DNA of 13,462 nucleotides from Candidatus Saccharimonadota bacterium (GCA_027314795.1 DAHVAE010000013.1:1-13462), one strand, 5' to 3'. Shown: positions 6,259-13,122, counted from the first letter of the stretch. Program-made: numbers and translations. The notes: generated by a model not told the origin, from the letters alone.

Positions 6259-6997
6259 TATAGTTACCCAGGCTTTCTAAACTAAGAGCCGGGTATTTAA
6301 GTCTTAATTTAAAGGGATAATTAGATAAAACGTAAATATAGTTTGTTGGGTAATAGAAAGTCTTATCTGGTCCTGCAGGATAAAGTTTAGCTATCTTAAA
6401 GTTTTTACTATAAGTCCTATGTATTTGGTTAATAGCTGAATCTGCTTGCAAGCTACTTATTACGTTTAGGGCAACGGCCCCTTTTATATTGAGTGCTGAA
6501 ACTACAAGCTTGGCAAATTTCTTAGTCATTATTTCATTAGGCATTTGGTTATCTAAATATGCATCAATAATTATTAAATCATAGCTCTTTCGAGTCTTTT
6601 TAAGATAATGAAGCCCATAGTCATTAATGATAACAACTCTATCACTAGCGCTATAATTAAAGTACTCTGAGGCAATCTTTTCTAACTGTTTATCTGGTTC
6701 AATAACATCAAAATGTATATCCTGGTATTTTTTAGATATATAGCTAGGTAATGTTAAGGCGCCACCACCAATTGCCAGAATTTTCTTGGGTTTAGATTGC
6801 GATATAAGTTCGACAAGCCTCTGATTGTATTCAAAAAGCATCAAGTCTTTAGAGTCTAAAGGAATTCCAGATTGAGCAGTCTTGTCTTTACCGCTATAGA
6901 GAATCCTTGAGTACCTGTTAGTATATATTTCCTCAATAACCTGGTATTCTTCGATATCAGTTTCGGTCTCAAACACTATTCTCCTAGAAATATTCAT
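6242..6997 (-). CDS. Spermidine-synthase-fold (SAM-type Rossmann) protein
   Basis: A 251-residue protein of the spermidine synthase / class I methyltransferase fold. Motif I reads KKILAIGGGALTLPSYI (71-87), the acidic nucleotide-binding end of beta2 is DVIEPD (97-102; E100), and motif post-II/IV reads YDLIIIDAY (139-147; D145). The GGGDGG loop of true aminopropyltransferases is replaced by GGGALTLP, a variant typical of uncharacterised spermidine-synthase-like proteins, so polyamine synthesis should not be assumed. A TATAGT box (7005-7010) ends 7 nt before the ATG, implying a leaderless mRNA. The C-terminus overlaps the convergent membrane gene by 17 bp. Confidence 0.7.
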   Translation of the reverse strand: MNISRRIVFETETDIEEYQVIEEIYTNRYSRILYSGKDKTAQSGIPLDSKDLMLFEYNQRLVELISQSKPKKILAIGGGALTLPSYISKKYQDIHFDVIEPDKQLEKIASEYFNYSASDRVVIINDYGLHYLKKTRKSYDLIIIDAYLDNQMPNEIMTKKFAKLVVSALNIKGAVALNVISSLQADSAINQIHRTYSKNFKIAKLYPAGPDKTFYYPTNYIYVLSNYPFKLRLKYPALSLESLGNYTTQLF

Positions 6998-7004
6998 AGG
7001 ATTT

Positions 7005-7010
7005 ACTATA
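7005..7010 (-). promoter_or_regulatory. -10 box predicting a leaderless mRNA (gene 6997)
   Basis: On the minus strand TATAGT is followed by AAATCCT and then ATG, a spacing of 7 nt. No Shine-Dalgarno sequence is present. Confidence 0.4.
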
Positions 7011-7024
7011 TCGTGAATGAGGAT

Positions 7025-7105
7025 TTATTTCTTAATCAGGGTTTGTTGGTTGGGGAACTTTTTCGCACTTTCGTGAAGGTGGCCAAGTAACTCTTCAATG
7101 GTCAT
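7025..7105 (-). CDS. Possible 26-residue small ORF
   Basis: Between the XRE regulator gene and the spermidine-synthase-fold gene, the minus strand encodes MTIEELLGHLHE followed by SAKKFPNQQTLIKK and TAA. AGAAGG lies 7 nt before the ATG, a fair Shine-Dalgarno sequence. The N-terminal half would form an amphipathic helix and the tail is basic. It starts about 97 bp downstream of the regulator gene's stop, on the same strand. It may be a genuine small protein or the remnant of a longer gene; no family is recognised. Confidence 0.3.
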   Translation of the reverse strand: MTIEELLGHLHESAKKFPNQQTLIKK

Positions 7106-7202
7106 AAACTAACCTTCTAATTCCTATCTTTTTTTAATACTTAATAACCAGTCAAGATTACGCTTATGATTAATTTGTCTCAGTAATATATATTACAAAA
7201 AA

Positions 7203-7751
7203 CTACTTGTCGCCTCTGGGTAAGGCTTTTGGACCATTGAGATATTTATGTCGTAGTAAGACTCTATGTAATGTCTCATAGACTTTATTTGCTTGTTCAT
7301 AGCTCATGCCTAACTTTGCAACTGACATCGCTTGGGGTTGTCCCGCAACTTGTTTAAAGTTAAGCACTAGGCCATTAGCATCGTAGTGAATGTCTAATGA
7401 GTCAGAATATAGTGTTCGCTGTTCTAAAGCTAAAAGCATAACTATGTTTTTAGGGATAATATCTGTAAGAAGCGGGTCAACATTCTCGACTAATAAATCA
7501 TTGGTGTCATAGCCTGCTAATGACCACAGCCTAAGCGCATCTTGGTCTTCCATCTGATAGTGATTAATTAACTGCTCCAGTAAATCTTCCGCTGGTCTTT
7601 CAACTCCTGATTCAATCTTGTTTAACAGTTTAGAGTCTATTTCAACAGCACCGCAGACCTCATTAATGGTGCGGTTATGTTTGCTTCTTAAAAGCTGAAG
7701 GTGTAAACCCAAATCTCTATATGGTGTATTAGGTTTAGGGATATTGCTCAC
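7203..7751 (-). CDS. XRE-family HTH regulator with a C-terminal DUF3467-like domain
   Basis: A 182-residue protein. Residues 16-66 form a Cro/CI-type helix-turn-helix (LHLQLLRSKHNRTINEV, then VEIDSKLLNKIESGVERP), so it probably binds DNA. The C-terminal part (about 100-168) has short beta strands around TLYSDSLDIHYDANGLVLNF and a final helix MSYEQANKVYETLHRVLL, an arrangement like DUF3467 domains; that resemblance is weak. The start codon is GTG. On the minus strand TAATAT (7759-7764) ends 7 nt before it, suggesting another leaderless transcript. It is divergent from murB with only 67 bp between them, so autoregulation or control of murB is possible but unproven. Confidence 0.7.
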   Translation of the reverse strand: MSNIPKPNTPYRDLGLHLQLLRSKHNRTINEVCGAVEIDSKLLNKIESGVERPAEDLLEQLINHYQMEDQDALRLWSLAGYDTNDLLVENVDPLLTDIIPKNIVMLLALEQRTLYSDSLDIHYDANGLVLNFKQVAGQPQAMSVAKLGMSYEQANKVYETLHRVLLRHKYLNGPKALPRGDK

Positions 7752-7758
7752 TGTTTTT

Positions 7759-7811
7759 ATATTAACTCTGCGTAGTCGCTAGTGCAAGGTCGGTATCGGT
7801 TCAAGTATAAT
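7759..7811. promoter_or_regulatory. murB: Divergent promoter region of the XRE gene and murB
   Basis: The 67-bp gap holds a minus-strand TAATAT (7759-7764) ending 7 nt before the GTG of the regulator and a plus-strand TATAAT (7806-7811) ending 7 nt before ATG 7819 of murB. Both arrangements predict leaderless mRNAs, and both genes could share an operator here. Confidence 0.45.
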
Positions 7812-7818
7812 TCAAGTT

Positions 7819-8844
7819 ATGAAGGTTGAGAGTAATGTCAGTTTAGCAACCTGTTCAACAATGGGCTTAGGTGGCAATGCTAGTTACTTAGCTGTTATTG
7901 AAACTAAAGAAGATTTAATAGAAGCCATGAACTATGCCAGTCAAAACAAGCTCAATGTTCTGGTAGTTGGCGATGGTAGTAACATTGTCTGGCGTGATGA
8001 CGGTTTTAACGGTTTACTTCTGGTTTGCAGAATTAGAGGTTTTGAGGTTGAAAGTGAAGACGATGAAGGTGCCGACATTCTTATTGGGGCTGGGGAGAAT
8101 TGGGATTTAGTTGTCGATAGAGCCGTAAGTTTAGGCCTAACTGGCATTGAGTGTTTAAGCTTAATACCAGGCACAGCTGGAGCAACTCCAGTACAAAATG
8201 TCGGTGCTTACGGGCAGGAAATATCTGAAACCTTAGTTAGCCTTGAAGCCTACGATATTAAGAATAAAACCTTCTTGACTATGTTAAATAAGGATTGCGA
8301 TTTTAGCTACAGAAATAGTTGTTTTAAGAAAGAGACAGGACGTTACTTTATTTTATCTATCCGTTTGCATCTCAAAAAGGGCCAGTTGTTACCACCGTTA
8401 TACAAGTCACTGGCTCACTACCTACAAGACAAAAACATTAATGATCTATCACCTGCAGCTATTCGAAACGCCGTAGTAGATATCAGAAAAACAAAGCTTC
8501 CTGATCCTAAAGTTGTTAAGAACTGTGGTTCATTCTTTGAAAATCCAGTTGTTGATAATCAGCAATTTGAGTCAATAAAAACTAAATACCAAGATATATC
8601 TCACTGGCAAATGAAAGACGATAGGATAAAGCTTTCTGCCGCTTGGCTTATAGAAAAAGCCGGCTTTAAAGATTATTTAGATAACTCCACCGGTATGAAA
8701 ACCTGGCAAGGTCAACCACTTATTTTAGTTAATGACCATGCAGCTTCTACTGCCGACCTTATGAAATTTAAAGACAAGATAGTTAACGCGGTTCAAGCTA
8801 AGTTTGGTGTCGAGCTTGTCCAAGAGCCTCAGTTATTGCCCTAA
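7819..8844 (+). CDS. murB: UDP-N-acetylenolpyruvoylglucosamine reductase, type I
   Basis: MurB, an FAD enzyme that uses NADPH to reduce UDP-GlcNAc-enolpyruvate to UDP-MurNAc, the second committed step of peptidoglycan synthesis in the cytoplasm. At 341 residues it matches the E. coli-type enzyme. FAD-binding motifs are visible: [12 protein letters not shown] (13-24), [15 protein letters not shown] (49-63) and [20 protein letters not shown] (116-135). Active-site candidates are R165 in SYRNSCFK, S238 in [10 protein letters not shown] (proton donor) and E336 in VQEP near the C-terminus. It has a -10 box directly before the start and no Shine-Dalgarno sequence. The stop overlaps the convergent glyA end by 4 bp. 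Its substrate supplier MurA is encoded about 1.4 kb further on. Confidence 0.95.
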   Translation: MKVESNVSLATCSTMGLGGNASYLAVIETKEDLIEAMNYASQNKLNVLVVGDGSNIVWRDDGFNGLLLVCRIRGFEVESEDDEGADILIGAGENWDLVVDRAVSLGLTGIECLSLIPGTAGATPVQNVGAYGQEISETLVSLEAYDIKNKTFLTMLNKDCDFSYRNSCFKKETGRYFILSIRLHLKKGQLLPPLYKSLAHYLQDKNINDLSPAAIRNAVVDIRKTKLPDPKVVKNCGSFFENPVVDNQQFESIKTKYQDISHWQMKDDRIKLSAAWLIEKAGFKDYLDNSTGMKTWQGQPLILVNDHAASTADLMKFKDKIVNAVQAKFGVELVQEPQLLP

Positions 8845-10118
8845 GGGTCGCTAGGTAGCGGATATTTTAAAGCGAAGGTCCTGACTTGTTCACGAAGTTC
8901 TTTTAGTTTAGCCGGGTTATCCCGCCTATCAATCGTTTGCCTCATCCAGTCGGCGATAACCTGCATGTCCTTCTCCTTTAACCCCCTAGTGGTAATAGCT
9001 GGTGTACCTAACCTGATGCCACTTGGGCGATATGGTGGCAGCGGGTCATCTGGGACTGCGTTTTTGTTTAGTGTTAAGCCAACCTTATCGAGGGCTTCTT
9101 CAACAACCTTACCATCAATACCAAAGCTTTTATTGACGTCAGCTAATATTAAATGGTTGGACGTTCCGCCCGTAATTAGTTTAAAGCCATGAGCAAGGAG
9201 GGCTTCTGCCAGAACCTTAGCATTTTTAACTATTTGTTTTGCGTAGACTTTAAACTCCGGTCTTAAAGCCTCGCCAAATGCTACCGCTTTAGCCGCAATT
9301 ATGTGTTCTAAGGGTCCACCTTGTATACCGGGGAATACTGCCCTGTCTATAAGTGTTGGTATATTTGCTAGTGTTTTCTCGGGTGCTTTAAGTGGGTTGC
9401 TAACAACGCCACGACTTAAAATCATACCGCCACGTGGGCCCCTTAATGTTTTATGAGTAGTGGTAGTTATGACATGGAAGCCATAATCAAAAGGATTCTT
9501 AGCGACCCCGCCGACAATTAGACCGGCGATATGAGCCATGTCAGCCATTAGTAAGGCCCCGACTTCATTGCCAATTTCGGCGAATTTAGCATAATCAAGC
9601 TCCCTTGGATAAGCACTGAAGCCGGCAAGTACAATTTTTGGTTTATACTTTAAGGCTAAATTGCGAAGTTCTTTATAGTCAATTTCACCTGTTTCAATAT
9701 TTTTCATTTTGTAGCGGATAAAGTTATAGGTATGAGCAGCCCTAGTCACTGGCGCCCCATGGGTTAAATGGCCACCATGACTTAAATCCATAGCCAGTAC
9801 CGTATCTCCGGCCTCTAGCCAGGCAAAGTATACTGCTTCATTAGCAGGGGCACCGGCATGAGACTGAACGTTAGCATGGTCGGCCTTAAACAGCTTTTTA
9901 GCTCTGTCAATGGCTAAACTTTCAATTTGATCAGTGTTTTCTTGACCACCATAATACCTCTTACCTGGGTATCCTTCAGAGTATTTATTAGTAAAGACAC
10001 TACCCATAGCCTCTAAAACCCCACGACTAACATAGTTTTCGCTAGGAATTAATTCCAGCCCTTCTCTTTGTCGCTTTTCTTCAGCGGCAATTAGCTTCTT
10101 TACTGCTTCGTCAATCAT
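8841..10118 (-). CDS. glyA: Serine hydroxymethyltransferase
   Basis: A 425-residue PLP enzyme that converts serine and tetrahydrofolate to glycine and 5,10-methylene-THF, feeding one-carbon metabolism and the glycine pool. The PLP lysine is K223 in [17 protein letters not shown]193 and H196 in [10 protein letters not shown] bind the cofactor ring. Substrate motifs LIPSENYVS (23-31), [17 protein letters not shown] (44-60) and [11 protein letters not shown] near the C-terminus are intact. The usual bacterial NVQPHSG segment reads [11 protein letters not shown] (83-93), a variant. The promoter region is shared with divergent HTH-murA; two overlapping TAGAAT boxes lie about 17-22 nt upstream of the ATG. 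The 3' end overlaps murB by 4 bp. Confidence 0.96.
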   Translation of the reverse strand: MIDEAVKKLIAAEEKRQREGLELIPSENYVSRGVLEAMGSVFTNKYSEGYPGKRYYGGQENTDQIESLAIDRAKKLFKADHANVQSHAGAPANEAVYFAWLEAGDTVLAMDLSHGGHLTHGAPVTRAAHTYNFIRYKMKNIETGEIDYKELRNLALKYKPKIVLAGFSAYPRELDYAKFAEIGNEVGALLMADMAHIAGLIVGGVAKNPFDYGFHVITTTTHKTLRGPRGGMILSRGVVSNPLKAPEKTLANIPTLIDRAVFPGIQGGPLEHIIAAKAVAFGEALRPEFKVYAKQIVKNAKVLAEALLAHGFKLITGGTSNHLILADVNKSFGIDGKVVEEALDKVGLTLNKNAVPDDPLPPYRPSGIRLGTPAITTRGLKEKDMQVIADWMRQTIDRRDNPAKLKELREQVRTFALKYPLPSDP

Positions 10119-10209
10119 TACACTTTAAGCCTTTTATTCTATTCTAACCTAGAAAGTAGCATTTCATAAATTATGGTATATAATTAGTTTACCAAATAAA
10201 AACAAACAG

Positions 10210-10238
10210 TTGCTTGAATATATCAAATATGGTAAATT
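10210..10238 (+). promoter_or_regulatory. murA: Promoter of HTH-murA
   Basis: TTGCTT (10210-10215) and TAAATT (10233-10238) are 17 bp apart, and the -10 box ends 8 nt before ATG 10247, so the mRNA would be leaderless or nearly so. No Shine-Dalgarno sequence is visible. The HTH domain of the encoded protein makes this a candidate autoregulated promoter. A further TATAAT at 10179-10184 has no good -35 partner. Confidence 0.4.
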
Positions 10239-10246
10239 AATAGCCT

Positions 10247-11767
10247 ATGGTTTCATCATATGAGAAGATTGGTAACCTAATATCTCAAATAAGGCAAGAA
10301 AGAGGCCTATCACAGGCAGAATTTGCCAGGCGTCTTCGTACTAGCCAGTCAGCTGTTAATAGAATGGAACATGGCAGGCAAAATCTTAGCCTTGAAACTT
10401 TGGGCAGAATCAGCGACGTACTAAATAAGCAGTTAATTAGTCTAAGTGGCGAGGCTGTTAATTTAAGGATAGAAGGCGGACATCCTTTAAAGGGAGAGAT
10501 TACTCTAAAAACATCCAAGAACGCCGCCGTTGGGCTACTTGCTGCTAGTTTATTAAATGAGGGCGTTACTAGATTTAAGGCCTTTCCGAGAATTGAAGAA
10601 GTATACAGGATTATTGAAGTTCTAGAGAGTATTGGTGTATCTGTTCGTTGGCTCGATGGTAATGACTTAGAGATAAAAAGACCAAAGAAATTAAAATTGG
10701 ATAAGATTAATGCTGAGGCCGCTAAACAAACAAGAAGTGTATTAATGTTTATTGGTCCACTTATTCATGAGTTTTCTAAGTTTAGGATACCTTACGCAGG
10801 CGGTTGTAAATTAGGCACGCGAACAGTTCAGCCACATTTGTTTGCTCTTGAAGAGTTCGGTGTCAATATCGTAGCAACTAGTGGTAATTACAATATTGAC
10901 GTTAAAAAGAAACCTGCAAGTCGGATCACTCTCTATGAGCCAGGCGATACTGTTACAGAAAATATCTTGATGGCAGCTTCCAAATTCAAGTCTGAAACAA
11001 CCATTGAGTTTGCCAGTGCTAACTATGCGATCCAAGAAGTTTGCATGTTCTTAAAAAGACTAGGTGTAAGTATAGAAGGAATTGGCTCAACAACACTTAT
11101 TGTTAAAGGTGTCAGCTCTATTAAGAAAAACATAACATATGCACCAAGCGAAGATCCAATTGAAGCCATGTTCTTTGTTTCAGCAGCAGTCACAACTAAT
11201 TCAAAGATAACTATTAAGAGAATACCCATTGAATTTATGGCAGTTGAGTTACTTAAACTCGAGAAGATGGGTCTCAAAGTAGATAAAAGTAAAAGGTATA
11301 AAGCCCTTAACGGTTTTACAGATCTAGTTGATATAACCGTGCATCCGCATAACGGCGAATTAACAGCTTTAAGCGATAAATTACACTCCCTACCATACCC
11401 CGGACTTAACGCAGATAACTTGCCCTACTTTGTACCAATTGCTGCTTGTGCTAAGGGCAGAACTTTAATCCACGACTGGATGTATGACAACCGAGCGCTT
11501 TACTATACCGAGCTTACTAAAATTGGTGCTCAGGTAGAACTTGCCGACCCACACAGACTATATGTTACTGGTCCAACTAAATTTCGGCGAGCAGATGTGG
11601 TTTGTCCACCAGCTCTCAGGCCGGCTTCGTTACTGCTTATTGGTATGCTGGCTGCTGACGGTGTTAGTATGCTTAGAAATGTCTACACAATCAATCGCGG
11701 ATATGAAGATCTGGCCGTCAGGCTAAATACTTTAGGTGCTCACATTACTGTTGTTCACGAAATTTAG
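10247..11767 (+). CDS. murA: UDP-GlcNAc 1-carboxyvinyltransferase with N-terminal HTH domain
   Basis: MurA transfers enolpyruvate from PEP to UDP-GlcNAc, the first committed peptidoglycan step. The catalytic domain (about 72-506) is complete: K91-N92 in TSKNAAVGLL, the PEP-attacking C187 in YAGGCKLGTRTV (Cys form, hence expected to be fosfomycin-sensitive), R192, D390 in YPGLNADNLPYF and R484 in NRGYEDLA. Residues 8-65 form an extra XRE-type HTH (IRQERGLSQAEFARRLRTSQ, then SAVNRMEHGRQNLSLETL), so at 506 residues the protein is about 85 longer than ordinary MurA. The fusion is one uninterrupted frame. It suggests DNA binding or autoregulation coupled to enzyme state, which is inference. The tRNA-Gly promoter overlaps its stop codon. 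Confidence 0.92.
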   Translation: MVSSYEKIGNLISQIRQERGLSQAEFARRLRTSQSAVNRMEHGRQNLSLETLGRISDVLNKQLISLSGEAVNLRIEGGHPLKGEITLKTSKNAAVGLLAASLLNEGVTRFKAFPRIEEVYRIIEVLESIGVSVRWLDGNDLEIKRPKKLKLDKINAEAAKQTRSVLMFIGPLIHEFSKFRIPYAGGCKLGTRTVQPHLFALEEFGVNIVATSGNYNIDVKKKPASRITLYEPGDTVTENILMAASKFKSETTIEFASANYAIQEVCMFLKRLGVSIEGIGSTTLIVKGVSSIKKNITYAPSEDPIEAMFFVSAAVTTNSKITIKRIPIEFMAVELLKLEKMGLKVDKSKRYKALNGFTDLVDITVHPHNGELTALSDKLHSLPYPGLNADNLPYFVPIAACAKGRTLIHDWMYDNRALYYTELTKIGAQVELADPHRLYVTGPTKFRRADVVCPPALRPASLLLIGMLAADGVSMLRNVYTINRGYEDLAVRLNTLGAHITVVHEI

Positions 11768-11774
11768 GTATAAT
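11745..11774 (+). promoter_or_regulatory. Promoter of tRNA-Gly
   Basis: A consensus TATAAT (11769-11774) lies 10 bp before the tRNA 5' end; TTACTG (11745-11750), 18 bp upstream of it, is the likely -35. The region overlaps the last codons and stop of murA. Confidence 0.55.
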
Positions 11775-11784
11775 CTTCAATCAA

Positions 11785-11859
11785 GCGGGTGTCGTATAAC
11801 GTTTATTACCTCGGCCTTCCAAGCCGGTGATGGGAGTTAGACTCTCCCCACCCGCACCA
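11785..11859 (+). tRNA. tRNA-Gly(UCC), with encoded CCA
   Basis: A 72-nt cloverleaf plus CCA (11857-11859). The acceptor stem is GCGGGTG/CACCCGC (11785-11791 with 11849-11855), the anticodon loop CTTCCAA with anticodon TCC (11818-11820), and the T arm GGGAG/CTCCC (11832-11848). The discriminator base is A (11856). D-loop AACGTTTA keeps G18 (11801) but has T at position 19 (11802), and T-loop TTAGACT has A at 56 (11839): the near-universal G19-C56 tertiary pair is replaced by U-A. D-stem pair 13-22 is a T-T mismatch. The 3' end is the integration site of the element to the right. Confidence 0.93.
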
Positions 11860-11862
11860 GTT
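11854..11862. other. Putative att core at the tRNA 3' end
   Basis: GCACCAGTT, spanning the tRNA CCA end, is antisense to the Asn-Trp-Cys codons of recombinase copy 1. GCACCAATT at 13343-13351 and GTACCAATT at 892-900 have the same relation to the other two recombinase remnants. This identifies the likely crossover site, by inference. Confidence 0.45.
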
Positions 11863-11871
11863 CGCTTTTTC

Positions 11872-11892
11872 AGAGCTATCAAGCTCTTTTTT
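11872..11892 (+). terminator. Intrinsic terminator of tRNA-Gly, on element DNA
   Basis: AGAGCT-ATCA-AGCTCT followed by six T residues is a good rho-independent terminator 12 nt after the tRNA. It lies right of the att core, inside recombinase coding sequence, so it probably came in with the element. A similar terminator occupies the equivalent place at 13361-13380. Confidence 0.75.
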
Positions 11893-11964
11893 ATTAACTT
11901 CTTGTAAGGTTAAATAACCTCTAACACCAGCTTCTTATCCATAATTACCGAGTTAGCATGTAGG
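11885..11964. repeat. Direct repeat, copy 1 (recombinase 3' end)
   Basis: Closely matches 13372-13462, apart from a 10-bp deletion near 11909 and a few substitutions; shared blocks include TTATTAACTTCTTGTAAGG, CCAGCTTCTTATCCATAA and TACCGAGTTAGCAT. The second copy runs to the window edge. Confidence 0.9.
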
Positions 11965-12051
11965 ATAAATGACAGTAGCTTATTCTTAGTAGTTATATCA
12001 GCTTGGTTGAATAGGTTATTAGCGTTTTGGGCTAGGTCTAATAGATAAATA

Positions 12052-12109
12052 CTCTCGAAAAATAAAAAGAAGGTTCAGATCCTGCGCATTTCATCGCTGC
12101 CGAGCCTTC
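12052..12109 (-). terminator. Terminator-like hairpin on the minus strand
   Basis: GAAGGCTC (12109-12102) pairs with GAACCTTC (12076-12069) with one wobble pair; a smaller inner GCG/CGC pairing is possible. On the minus strand it is followed by TTTTTATTTTT. The large loop makes it an imperfect terminator, and no intact minus-strand gene lies directly upstream. It may be a leftover from the decayed element or part of a structured RNA. Confidence 0.35.
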
Positions 12110-12154
12110 AATGTTTATATTCTAGCAAACTCAGATTATCCGAGAAAAGTATTA

Positions 12155-12160
12155 TATAAT
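12155..12160 (+). promoter_or_regulatory. -10 box of the broken NYN gene
   Basis: A consensus TATAAT ends 6 nt before ATG 12167 (and touches ATG 12161), the same leaderless arrangement as intact genes in the window. The promoter has survived although the gene has not. Confidence 0.45.
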
Positions 12161-12166
12161 ATGTTA

Positions 12167-12571
12167 ATGAAATCTAAGGGTAATATTGCTTATATTGACG
12201 GACAGAATCTCTATATGGGTACAGCTAGGAGTGTACCTAAGTGACAAGTAGACTTAAGCCGATTTAGAGTTTATTTGGAGCAAAAATATAACGTAGAACG
12301 TGCCTATTACTATCTTAGTTACGTTCAAACAGGCGAAGCTTACGATAAGTTATATGAGAATATCCAGACATCAGGTTTTATCCTAGTCTTCCGAGAACAT
12401 AACAGTGCCATGTTAGGTAAAAAGAAAGGTAACGTTGATTCTGACGTTATATTCTCAGTTATGAAGCGCCTATACAAAAAAGACCCCTTTAATAAGATAG
12501 TACTTGTCTCAGGTGACGGTGATTACAAGATATTAGTCGATTTCTTGATAGAGTTAAGTAAAACTGCATAG
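12167..12571 (+). pseudogene. NYN-domain (PIN-like) RNase gene, interrupted and truncated
   Basis: The reading frame gives GNIAYIDGQNLYMG, which holds the first NYN acidic site (D in YIDGQN), then an in-frame TGA (12242-12244), then DLSRFRVYLEQKYNVERAYY, LVFREHNSAMLGKKKGNVDS and the metal-binding VSGDGDYK. In related CPR NYN proteins the position of the TGA is, from memory, usually Trp, so a TGG-to-TGA change is likely. After LVDFLIE the family normally continues with a conserved RFEKILFP-type segment; here it ends LSKTA and TAG, so the C-terminus is lost. Translation might restart downstream of the TGA (the remaining frame stays open from 12245), but that product would lack the first catalytic Asp. 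Confidence 0.7.
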
Positions 12572-12604
12572 TTATAATGCGGAACTAATGGAGTATTCGT
12601 TTGG

Positions 12605-12941
12605 TTAATCCAACTCTTTAAGCCGCTCAACCAACCTTTGAGTGTATTCGCTTGGCTTACCGGCGGCATGAAATACACCAAACGCAATCACTTCGTAAAC
12701 ACCATTATCTACGATATAAACTGCTAACTTTATGATTCTTGACATGAACTCGGCGTAGTCCGTGTTCTTCGTCAAAATAGGCATTACTCTCAGGAAAAGC
12801 ATCAAGGTTTGTTATTGTATCGAAAACATCATCTATAAATCGTTAAGATGACACTTCATCAACAAGTCCAAAATAAAAATCGGCAATATCGCGGATGTCG
12901 GCTAATGCGCTTGGGATAACGCGCACATTGTATTTAGCCAT
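12605..12941 (-). pseudogene. RelE/ParE-type toxin gene, nonsense codon plus frameshift
   Basis: From ATG 12941 the minus strand encodes MAKYNVRVIPSALADIRDIA and DFYFGLVDEVSS, then TAA (12843-12845), then RFIDDVFDTITNLDAFPES and EEHGLRRVHVKNHKV. The frame then shifts near 12720-12735 and continues VYIVDNGVYEVIAFGVFHAA to a stop at 12605. Reassembled, it is a RelE/ParE-fold toxin of about 110 residues (mRNA interferase or gyrase inhibitor in characterised relatives): an N-terminal helical hairpin, LRRVHVKNHKV strand, YIVDNG strand and FGVFHAA strand. The TAA probably replaces CAA (Gln). Two independent lesions make it non-functional. Its start overlaps the end of the antitoxin-like gene by 8 bp. 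Confidence 0.72.
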
Positions 12942-13122
12942 GAAGAATAAGCTTTCGGTGGCGTTTGGCAATAAGCGCTTTTGCCTCCGTCACGGAAAGG
13001 TTTTTACTACGATTTTTAGGGTCAACAGCTTCTTTGGCACGACGAAAAATATGTGCACGAAAAGCAGGGTCATTTTCGTCCTTTACAAACACCATTGGAT
13101 TAAGTGTAGAGTAAAACTTCAT
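12934..13122 (-). CDS. Small antitoxin-like protein, partner of the broken toxin
   Basis: A 62-residue basic protein (MKFYSTLNPMVFVKDENDP..., ending TEAKALIAKRHRKLILHG). Its stop overlaps the start of the RelE/ParE-type toxin (ATGGCTAA), the classic antitoxin-first layout. No standard DNA-binding motif is obvious; the C-terminal half should be helical and could embrace the toxin. TAAAAT (13129-13134) ends 6 nt before the ATG, again leaderless. The frame is intact although the toxin is dead, so it may persist as an orphan antitoxin or simply not have decayed yet. Identification is mostly by position. Confidence 0.5.
   Translation of the reverse strand: MKFYSTLNPMVFVKDENDPAFRAHIFRRAKEAVDPKNRSKNLSVTEAKALIAKRHRKLILHG

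Larger units (their letters stand above)
11806..12063 (-). pseudogene. Serine recombinase 3' end antisense to tRNA-Gly (copy 1)
   Basis: The minus strand reads ESIYLLDLAQNANNLFNQ, TTKNKLLSFILHANSV and MDKKLVLEVI, then TAA (11910-11912) caused by a 10-bp deletion relative to the copy at 13321-13462. In the corrected frame it continues NKKELDSSEKANW, then CGWGESNSHHRLGRPR and a stop at 11806-11808, inside the tRNA D arm. This is the C-terminal layout of large serine recombinases: a helical LLDLAxNA segment, a DKKL strand and a terminal N-W. The last 16 residues are simply the tRNA 3' half read backwards, as expected for an integrase gene abutting its attachment site. Catalytic and DNA-binding domains are absent; a terminator-like hairpin (12052-12109) replaces them upstream. 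Confidence 0.6.

Noticed and set aside
6242..6997. Annotation as a true spermidine synthase (speE)
   Set aside because: The GGGDGG substrate/cofactor loop is replaced by GGGALTLP and no polyamine genes are nearby, so only the fold is claimed.
7941..8174. Minus-strand frame within murB
   Set aside because: Antisense to the conserved FAD-binding region of MurB.
8965..9192. Plus-strand frame within glyA
   Set aside because: Antisense to conserved SHMT sequence; no independent start signals.
10285..11277. Several minus-strand frames and one plus-strand frame (11541-11726) within HTH-murA
   Set aside because: All lie in other frames of a complete, motif-bearing MurA gene.
12161..12571. Recoded TGA (UGA as Gly or Trp) to rescue the NYN gene
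   Set aside because: The PIN toxin ends properly at TGA, the Gly code does not fit an expected Trp, and the same gene has also lost its C-terminus; neighbouring genes show no in-frame TGA.
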